Part shown: positions 1 through 4,532 of the stretch, piece after piece | How positions within the stretch are numbered: the first letter of the stretch is position 1 | How the letters are laid out: every line of letters starts with the position of its first letter | NCBI GenBank assembly: GCA_945869725.1 | Contig: CAMBPO010000074.1 | Coordinates: 1 to 10,663, forward strand | DNA: 10,663 nucleotides | Direction: 5' to 3' | From: Klebsiella pneumoniae | GTDB lineage: Bacteria; Pseudomonadota; Gammaproteobacteria; Pseudomonadales; Pseudohongiellaceae | Program-made: the position numbers and the translations under genes | Notes under the pieces: model-generated | The model's input: only the letters and a program-made list of their open reading frames with translations | Databases searched by the model: none | Told to the model about the DNA's origin: nothing

Positions 1-14
1 ACAGCACCTGCTGT

Positions 15-38
15 ACAAAAAATGATCTCTCCGTCCCC
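15..38. repeat. Palindromic repeat, right half only
   Basis: The A-rich loop and right arm (AAAAAATGATCTCTCCGTCC plus CC) match the 37-nt element that is complete elsewhere in the window. The left arm GGGGACGGAGAG is missing and is replaced by unrelated sequence (CACCTGCTGTAC). It is either a truncated copy or a copy whose left half has been replaced. Confidence 0.85.
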
Positions 39-214
39 ACACCGTCACCGGTCTGTTAAGCGGGCAGATTTATACCACAAAGGCTGCAATGTTTGCCAGT
101 TAAAAAGTCTTTTGGTACTCCCATCAACAGCTGAGACCCCCAAAAAAAGGCTCGGTACGAGATGACAGCAAACATCAGGCACTGAGGCTAACACTGGCTA
201 CTGACGGGTGGGAG

Positions 215-249
215 AGCGGGGTCAGTCTTACTCCGCTTCTGTTGTTTTT
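215..249 (+). terminator. Probable rho-independent terminator
   Basis: AGCGGGGT (215-222) pairs with ACTCCGCT (230-237) with one G-T wobble and a 7-nt loop. A T-rich run (TCTGTTGTTTTT, 238-249) follows directly. The shape fits an intrinsic terminator for + strand transcription entering from the left, but the gene it would serve is outside the window. Confidence 0.45.
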
Positions 250-349
250 GTGTCGGAGATTCCTAGAACGTCCTCCACGTTCTGATTGCGAACCAAAGCC
301 TTACTGGTATGCCTAATAAATTTACCCTAATTGTGCTATCGGTCATGAA

Positions 350-378
350 TTGATGGGAACCGTGAATTGGTTCACAAT
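350..378 (+). promoter_or_regulatory. Weak promoter candidate for the deacetylase
   Basis: TTGATG (350-355) and CACAAT (373-378) are 17 nt apart, each matching four of six sigma-70 consensus positions. The spacer and -10 contain short inverted repeats (GTGAA 362-366 with TTCAC 371-375), which could be an operator. Transcription would begin about 95 nt before the chosen start codon. The call rests only on these weak matches. Confidence 0.2.
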
Positions 379-478
379 CTTGAATGTGTGTTTTTACCCA
401 ATCCCAACAGGCTTGTCTGTACTTATGAATAAACTCATTTTTGTCGATCTGGTGCTCGGTATCGCAAGATACTGCAGA

Positions 479-1537
479 ATGCGATTACTGGTCGCCGCGC
501 TGATAATGTCCTCAGTAGGCCAAACGAGCCTGGCGCAAACAGCTCCCGCACCCGAAGGACATGCGGTGATAACCATATATCATCATGTTTCCGATACAAC
601 ACCCCGCTCCACGAGCCTGACTGCCGAGGAGCTGCGCATTCAGATGGAGTACCTGCGCGACAATCATTTTGAAGTCTGGCCTCTGGATCGACTGATCAAC
701 GCACTGCAGAACAAAGATCCCCTGCCTGAACGCACGGCAGCACTGACCTTTGATGATGCCTACATTTCAATCTACGATACCGGCTGGCCGCTGCTGAAGG
801 AATTTGGTTTTCCGATGACCTTATTTGTCACAACACAACCGGTCAATGACAACCAACGTGGTTATATGACCTGGGATCAGATCCGTGAGATGTCCGACGC
901 TGGCGTTATTATTGCTAACCACATGGTGAATCACCCGCACATGGTGGACGCGCTGCCCGGCGAAAGAAATACTGACAGGCTCGCCCGACTTCGTGCTGAG
1001 CTGCTGGAGGCGCAGGCTCGAATCAAGGCTGAAACCGGTCAGGATCACAAAATCATGGCTTACCCTTATGGCGAGTTTGATGATGACATCACGACCATGG
1101 TTGCAGAGCTGGGTTTTGTGGCATTGGCGCAGAATTCCGGCGCTGTAGGATACTACTCCAACTTCACTACCCTGCCCCGTTATCCGCTGGCCGCCTCATT
1201 CGCTGACATTGAGTCAGCACGCACCAAGTTAGACAGCCTTGCCTTTCAAGTGCTTGAGCACTCGCCACAATCGCCAGTTACTGATAGCAAAAACCCGCCC
1301 GTGACCTTGCAACTGGCAGGCGATTTTAACGTGTCTCAGCTGGGTTGTTACGCCAATGGCAAACCTCTGACACTGCAGTGGATTGACCGTGATGCGGTGC
1401 ACTTCACTATTCAGGCAGAGGAAGAATTCCAGATGCGGCGCTATGGATATATATGCACGGCGCCAAAACGTGGGACCAATCGGTATTATTGGTTTAACAA
1501 GCTGTGGATTCGGTCTGTGCCAGGGAATGCGGATTGA
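479..1537 (+). CDS. Secreted polysaccharide deacetylase (CE4, NodB domain)
   Basis: Predicted exported carbohydrate esterase family 4 enzyme of 352 residues, likely removing N-acetyl groups from a cell-wall or exopolysaccharide sugar. I chose ATG 479 because it opens directly onto a signal peptide (MRLLVAALIMSSVGQTSLA, cleavage before Gln20). The frame is open upstream to TTG 350, with another ATG at 425, but neither has a good ribosome site. Family motifs are present: IYHH (about 33-36), TFDD (90-93; metal and catalytic Asp), NHMVNHP with the two metal-binding histidines (148 and 152), and AYPYGEFD (194-201). The catalytic core resembles the deacetylase half of PgaB. The last 80 or so residues look like a small beta-rich C-terminal domain that I do not recognise. 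No polysaccharide synthesis genes lie nearby, so the substrate is unknown. Confidence 0.85.
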   Translation: MRLLVAALIMSSVGQTSLAQTAPAPEGHAVITIYHHVSDTTPRSTSLTAEELRIQMEYLRDNHFEVWPLDRLINALQNKDPLPERTAALTFDDAYISIYDTGWPLLKEFGFPMTLFVTTQPVNDNQRGYMTWDQIREMSDAGVIIANHMVNHPHMVDALPGERNTDRLARLRAELLEAQARIKAETGQDHKIMAYPYGEFDDDITTMVAELGFVALAQNSGAVGYYSNFTTLPRYPLAASFADIESARTKLDSLAFQVLEHSPQSPVTDSKNPPVTLQLAGDFNVSQLGCYANGKPLTLQWIDRDAVHFTIQAEEEFQMRRYGYICTAPKRGTNRYYWFNKLWIRSVPGNAD

Positions 1538-1578
1538 TGTTTTGGTGTTTGTGCGCCTAGACGCCCTTTGGAAGGTCA

Positions 1579-1658
1579 GCGGTTCCTCGTGAGGCTGCGC
1601 AGTCTCAGAACCGTGCCAGGCACCGTCTCTCTCCCGGAGCGGAGAAGTGGGACGGTGC
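1579..1658. repeat. Overlapping hairpins between convergent genes
   Basis: The deacetylase and bax converge here. CGGTTC (1580-1585) pairs with GAACCG (1608-1613), continued by TGAG/CTCA after a bulge. GCACCGTC (1620-1627) pairs with GACGGTGC (1651-1658), and TCTC/GAGA can continue that stem inside. Between them GTGCC-A-GGCAC (1613-1623) is itself palindromic and would compete with both. No T-tract follows on either strand, so these are not textbook intrinsic terminators. A REP-like or bidirectional transcript-end role is possible. Confidence 0.45.
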
Positions 1659-1691
1659 TACGAAGTTCTGAAAGCGGAAGTGACGAGTGGC

Positions 1692-2528
1692 TCAGGACTT
1701 ATCCAGCGCCCCAAGCCGATTCACACGAATGATATCCTGCAGCTCACTGACATACGCCATCCCACGCTGAGAATAACGAGTTAAACCTCGAGCCAGCACC
1801 ATGGAGTCGAGCGGGCGACTCTGAGCACGCATTTGCGCACGCATCTCCCGCATCTCCTGATAGCTGCTGTTGGTGTTCAGGTTGATAAAATAGGCGTTGA
1901 CTGATTCTTCAATCGACGCAAACGCCTTTACCTCGTGAGTCGCATTCGCACCGCGGCGCGCAGGGACTAGACCACAACCGGAATCGAAGCACCACTGCCC
2001 GAATATATTGTTCGCTTCACGGGCAAAACGTGACATACCCCAGGCAGATTCGTTAGCAGCCTGCGCGAGCACCAGGGATGTCGGGATAACATCCACACGC
2101 TCCATCAATTCCTGCAATACCTGACGCTCACTGAGTTCCGCGGCATCAAGACGGTACTGCTCTGCGACATCCAGCATGGTGAGATATTCAACATCACTCA
2201 AGCGCTGTCCATTGCTGACAACCTGCCACATGGGTTCGAGCATGACTCGGGTCTTAATAATATTAAGGTTCTCGTGCTCTATATAATCAGTAAGGAAGTT
2301 GAAAAAGGCTTGCTTGCGATCTTGTGTATCAACAAATGATTCAAAATCAGGCAGTACGGTGATCGCAGGTTGCTGCTCAACAATCTCTGCAACAAAGTCT
2401 GGTAACTCAATGATTAGTAAAGATTGCCGGTACTGAGCCCACGCCGTAAACGTGAAGGCGCCAAGGGCCGCCACCAGTGTCCCGCGGGCAAGCCATGACA
2501 ATCTTGAGGGCCGTGAAGAATCGTTCAT
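1692..2528 (-). CDS. bax: Bax-like glucosaminidase-domain protein
   Basis: Predicted exported or membrane-anchored peptidoglycan hydrolase of 278 residues (E. coli Bax is of similar size), with a glucosaminidase (GH73-type) domain that would cleave GlcNAc linkages in the periplasm. The N-terminus has a basic segment, a hydrophobic stretch and an AWA-Q cleavage-like site near residue 31. The catalytic region reads LAQAANESAWGMSRFA, with the probable catalytic Glu near residue 160, then NNIFGQWCF and GCGLVPAR with two cysteines five residues apart, then HEVKAF and a YFINLN segment, all typical of Bax. An ATG two codons upstream (2534) is also in frame. The AAGAGA ribosome site is about 7 nt from ATG 2528 but only 1 nt from ATG 2534, so I prefer 2528. 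The name refers to a historical E. coli locus and has nothing to do with apoptosis. Confidence 0.88.
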   Translation of the reverse strand: MNDSSRPSRLSWLARGTLVAALGAFTFTAWAQYRQSLLIIELPDFVAEIVEQQPAITVLPDFESFVDTQDRKQAFFNFLTDYIEHENLNIIKTRVMLEPMWQVVSNGQRLSDVEYLTMLDVAEQYRLDAAELSERQVLQELMERVDVIPTSLVLAQAANESAWGMSRFAREANNIFGQWCFDSGCGLVPARRGANATHEVKAFASIEESVNAYFINLNTNSSYQEMREMRAQMRAQSRPLDSMVLARGLTRYSQRGMAYVSELQDIIRVNRLGALDKS

Positions 2529-2872
2529 AATCATATCTCTTGCTTTCAGCTATGTTGTCTTATGTAGAGAATAAATCGCCTGCGCCTCTCTACAGAAAAC
2601 CATGTCTCGATCAGTTTCATCTGACATTGACGACATCAATACAGGCTGAGAAACAGCCGGTACAGTCAGCCAAAAGGTACTTGTGACCAGCTTGATTGGC
2701 GATGAATTAACGCCAAAATCTGCCAGAGTTCAAAGTAATAACTGAATCTACCTTAGCCCAAAAGGTTGGCCAACGCAACGTTGCCCCCTATATACGGTCA
2801 TTTTTTTACCATCTTTTTGTCACAATTCAGAGATAAAAAGACCTGTAGTGCGATGCTTCAGAAGCAGTGCAA
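2529..2872. other. Intergenic region between bolA and bax
   Basis: About 340 bases lie between two - strand genes. It must hold the end of the bolA transcript and the bax promoter. I see an inverted repeat close to bax (separate entry) and a small GGTTGGCCAACG-type palindrome near 2764-2775. There is no clear intrinsic terminator, no RNA gene and no coding potential on either strand. Short open frames here have no ribosome site and no recognisable protein. Confidence 0.5.
2563..2594. promoter_or_regulatory. Inverted repeat upstream of bax
   Basis: TGTAGAGA (2563-2570) and TCTCTACA (2587-2594) form a perfect 8-bp inverted repeat with 16 nt between them, centred about 50 nt upstream of the bax start. 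On the - strand the inner end of the repeat overlaps a TACATA sequence that could be a -10. It could be a regulator-binding site or a 5' leader hairpin. Only the symmetry is directly seen. Confidence 0.35.
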
Positions 2873-3187
2873 TCAAGCGTTTTTGCTGCCGCCACGGCAA
2901 TCGGGCGAGGCAGGAGCCGCAACTTGGCGCGCTTGCCACTCGGCGGGGCTGTAGAGATGCAACGCCAGCGCGTGTACCCCATCTCTGAGTTCATCTGCGA
3001 GCAGTGCGTACATCAGCTGATGGCGTTTGACTGCGCCCAAGCCTGTAAAACGCTCAGAGACCACAATCAGCTTAAAATGAGACTCCATTGCCGGCCCGCT
3101 GTGCATATGACTTTCATTAATTAATTCATAGTGCTGCAGATTTTCATCACTTCTCACTTTAACTTCTATCCGCGCCTGCAAAGACAT
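2873..3187 (-). CDS. bolA: BolA family transcriptional / Fe-S partner protein
   Basis: A 104-residue protein matching E. coli BolA along its whole length, including the C-terminal tail (ASPDCRGG here, ASPPCRGA there). BolA proteins have a KH-like fold. They pair with monothiol glutaredoxins to coordinate a [2Fe-2S] cluster and also act as DNA-binding regulators of cell shape and stress genes. Visible landmarks are the SHFKLIVVSERFTG core (36-49), RHQLMYALLADEL (55-67) and VHALALHLYSPAEW (71-84), which contains the conserved histidine used for cluster binding. ATG 3187 has a GAGG ribosome site about 9 nt upstream. The gene is divergent from ylqF, and its promoter region is embedded in repeat-element sequence. 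No glutaredoxin gene is in the window. Confidence 0.95.
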   Translation of the reverse strand: MSLQARIEVKVRSDENLQHYELINESHMHSGPAMESHFKLIVVSERFTGLGAVKRHQLMYALLADELRDGVHALALHLYSPAEWQARQVAAPASPDCRGGSKNA

Positions 3188-3218
3188 AAGGCATGCCTCA
3201 AAATGAAAACCTGACCGG

Positions 3219-3248
3219 AGTATACCCCTATGGGGACGGAGGGATCAA
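3219..3248 (-). promoter_or_regulatory. Probable bolA promoter overlapping a repeat element
   Basis: On the - strand, TTGATC (3243-3248) and TATACT (3219-3224) are separated by 18 nt. The -10 matches five of six consensus positions. The predicted start of transcription lies about 25 nt before the bolA ATG. The -35 and most of the spacer are part of a left-half repeat element, so the element may have supplied part of the promoter. Confidence 0.45.
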
Positions 3249-3346
3249 AAAATGTACCCCTATGGGGACGGAGGGATCAAAAAATGAACAGTTGTAAACC
3301 ATTAAACCTGGGGACGGAGAGATCAAATAATGAACAGTTGTAAACC
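3223..3346. repeat. Tandem array of left-half repeat elements
   Basis: Two identical 32-nt units lie head to tail (3223-3254, 3255-3286), each beginning TACCCCTATGGGGACGGAGG and ending with the A-rich loop and TG. A third, variant left half lies at 3310-3332. The second and third copies share a different right half, GAACAGTTGTAAACC, giving two 37-nt units (3264-3300 and 3310-3346) that start 46 nt apart. The left arm matches the complete palindromes elsewhere in the window (GGGGACGGAGAGATCA), with AGGG for AGAG in the first two units. None of the three can form the long hairpin because the matching right arm is absent. Confidence 0.85.
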
Positions 3347-3383
3347 TTAGGAGAAAATTGCCACCTGTGGACTTGCAAGCCCG

Positions 3384-3392
3384 TGTTATGAT
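3384..3392 (+). promoter_or_regulatory. Extended -10 promoter of ylqF, possibly leaderless
   Basis: TGTTATGAT is an extended -10 (TG, one base, TATGAT) ending 9 nt before the ylqF ATG. Transcription would start within a few bases of the start codon. No Shine-Dalgarno sequence precedes that ATG (GATCCGCGCCCT). There is no clear -35, which is common for extended -10 promoters. Confidence 0.4.
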
Positions 3393-3401
3393 CCGCGCCC
3401 T

Positions 3402-4400
3402 ATGACTATCGCCTGGTATCCCGGACACATGTTTAAGGCCAACAAAGAGTTGGCCAAACTCATGCAGCAAATCGACGTGGTAATCGAGGTGCTGGATGCG
3501 CGCATGCCCGGCGCAAGCAGCAACCCGCTGATGCATAAAATGCGTCTGCGCCATCACAAGCCCTGTCTACACATTCTTAACAAGGCCGACCTCGCTGATC
3601 CGGCCCGCACCCGTGCATGGCTGCAATATTTCAACAGCCAACCTGGCAGTCGGGCGCTTGCCAACGGAAAAGAGAGCATTCTCAACACAGAGCTGATCAT
3701 TGGTGCCTGCCAGCGTCTGGTTGATGATCAGGCACTGATGCCGGCACCCAAGATGGCAGACAAGGTCGACGCGATGCCTGAAGAGAGCCCCCTGGACACT
3801 GAGCCCGCAGACAATGCAGTCCTTGGTGAGGCTGAGGACGAGAATGATGATGACTGGCAGCAATACGAGGAAGAGCCAACATCGCAGGAGCGTTATCGCA
3901 AGCGTAAATTCAACGCAGTGATAGCAGGCATCCCCAATGTAGGCAAATCCACTCTGCTCAATCAGATCATTGGTCGCAAACTTGCCAAGACCGGCAATGA
4001 GCCAGCAGTGACCAAGTCCCAGCAAAGAGTCAAGCTTAACGATCAGTGGTATCTTTTTGATACTCCGGGTGTTTTGTGGCCAAGGCTGGAGGATCAGCAG
4101 GCGGCTTACCGGCTGGCAGCAGCAGGTGCGATTCGCAATACGGCAATTGTGTTTGAAGACGTTGCCATGGTCGCTGCCGAGTTTCTGATGCGCGATTTCC
4201 CGGATTCTCTGAAGGCGCGTTATAAATTTAATGAGCTGCCGGGTTCAGCGGAAGAATTTATGGAGCAACTGGCAAGCAAGCGCGCGTGCCGCAATAAAGC
4301 AGGAAGAACCGACTGGCACCGTGTGTCTGAAATACTGCTGCATGATTTTCGTGAAGGCAGTCTCGGGCGCCTGACACTGGAATTACCCCCAAGCTCCTGA
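3402..4400 (+). CDS. ylqF: Ribosome biogenesis GTPase YlqF/RbgA
   Basis: A 332-residue circularly permuted GTPase of the YlqF/RbgA family, which in Bacillus promotes late assembly of the 50S subunit. The motif order is the permuted one: G4 NKAD at 60-63, then G1 GIPNVGKST at 176-184, G2 threonine near 204 (PAVT) and G3 DTPG at 220-223. The N-terminal MTIAWYPGHMFKA is the family hallmark. The C-terminal 80-90 residues correspond to the helical RNA-binding (ANTAR-like) domain. A strongly acidic, low-complexity segment (about 126-158) sits between G4 and G1, where short family members have a compact linker. It makes this copy somewhat longer than the roughly 280-residue Bacillus protein. The start lacks a Shine-Dalgarno and may be leaderless. 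The gene stands divergent from bolA and 132 bp ahead of rapA. Confidence 0.92.
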   Translation: MTIAWYPGHMFKANKELAKLMQQIDVVIEVLDARMPGASSNPLMHKMRLRHHKPCLHILNKADLADPARTRAWLQYFNSQPGSRALANGKESILNTELIIGACQRLVDDQALMPAPKMADKVDAMPEESPLDTEPADNAVLGEAEDENDDDWQQYEEEPTSQERYRKRKFNAVIAGIPNVGKSTLLNQIIGRKLAKTGNEPAVTKSQQRVKLNDQWYLFDTPGVLWPRLEDQQAAYRLAAAGAIRNTAIVFEDVAMVAAEFLMRDFPDSLKARYKFNELPGSAEEFMEQLASKRACRNKAGRTDWHRVSEILLHDFREGSLGRLTLELPPSS

Positions 4401-4491
4401 ATACAATTACCTGCTTAATTTTCCCCTGCTGCTGTGACAACGATCTTGATAAGCCGCTATCACCCATGCAACATTCAACCATCAATGGATT

Positions 4492-4517
4492 GATCATTTT
4501 TTGATCTCTCCGTCCCC
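4492..4517. repeat. Palindromic repeat, right half, before rapA
   Basis: GATCATTTTTTGATCTCTCC followed by GTCCCC matches 26 nt of the T-loop orientation of the element. The outer left arm GGGGACGGAGA is absent or heavily diverged (AATGGATT occupies its place). It ends 15 nt before the rapA start codon, immediately upstream of its ribosome site, so it lies within or at the edge of the rapA 5' leader. Confidence 0.85.
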
Positions 4518-4532
4518 AATGTAAGAGTAGAT

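Larger units (their letters stand above)
1..478. other. Non-coding left flank
   Basis: No convincing gene is visible here on either strand. The stretch holds a right-half repeat element at its left edge, a probable intrinsic terminator near 215-249, a short perfect inverted repeat (AGAACGT, 5-nt gap, ACGTTCT, positions 265-283) and a weak promoter candidate near 350-378. The frame of the downstream deacetylase stays open back to a TTG at 350, but the residues encoded before 479 do not look like part of that protein. The terminator suggests that a + strand gene ends to the left of the window. Confidence 0.5.

Noticed and set aside
136..166. A terminator on the - strand (CTCGTACCGAG followed by CTTTTTTT)
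   Set aside because: The stem is only four base pairs with a three-base loop, too weak to support, and no - strand gene is seen upstream of it.
350..478. N-terminal extension of the deacetylase from TTG 350 or ATG 425
   Set aside because: It would bury the clear signal peptide that begins at ATG 479, and neither upstream start has a convincing ribosome site.
3223..3346. A short CRISPR array
   Set aside because: The repeats are adjacent or have only a 9-nt gap, there are no unique spacers of regular length, and the repeat also occurs alone elsewhere. No cas genes are present.
3567..4025. A 152-codon open frame on the - strand opposite ylqF
   Set aside because: It is the shadow of a strongly supported GTPase gene and its translation resembles no protein I know.
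4401..4532. A sigma-70 promoter for rapA (TTGATA near 4446 with CAACAT)
   Set aside because: The -10 matches only three of six positions, and other TTGATC hexamers nearby belong to the repeat element without a partner -10.
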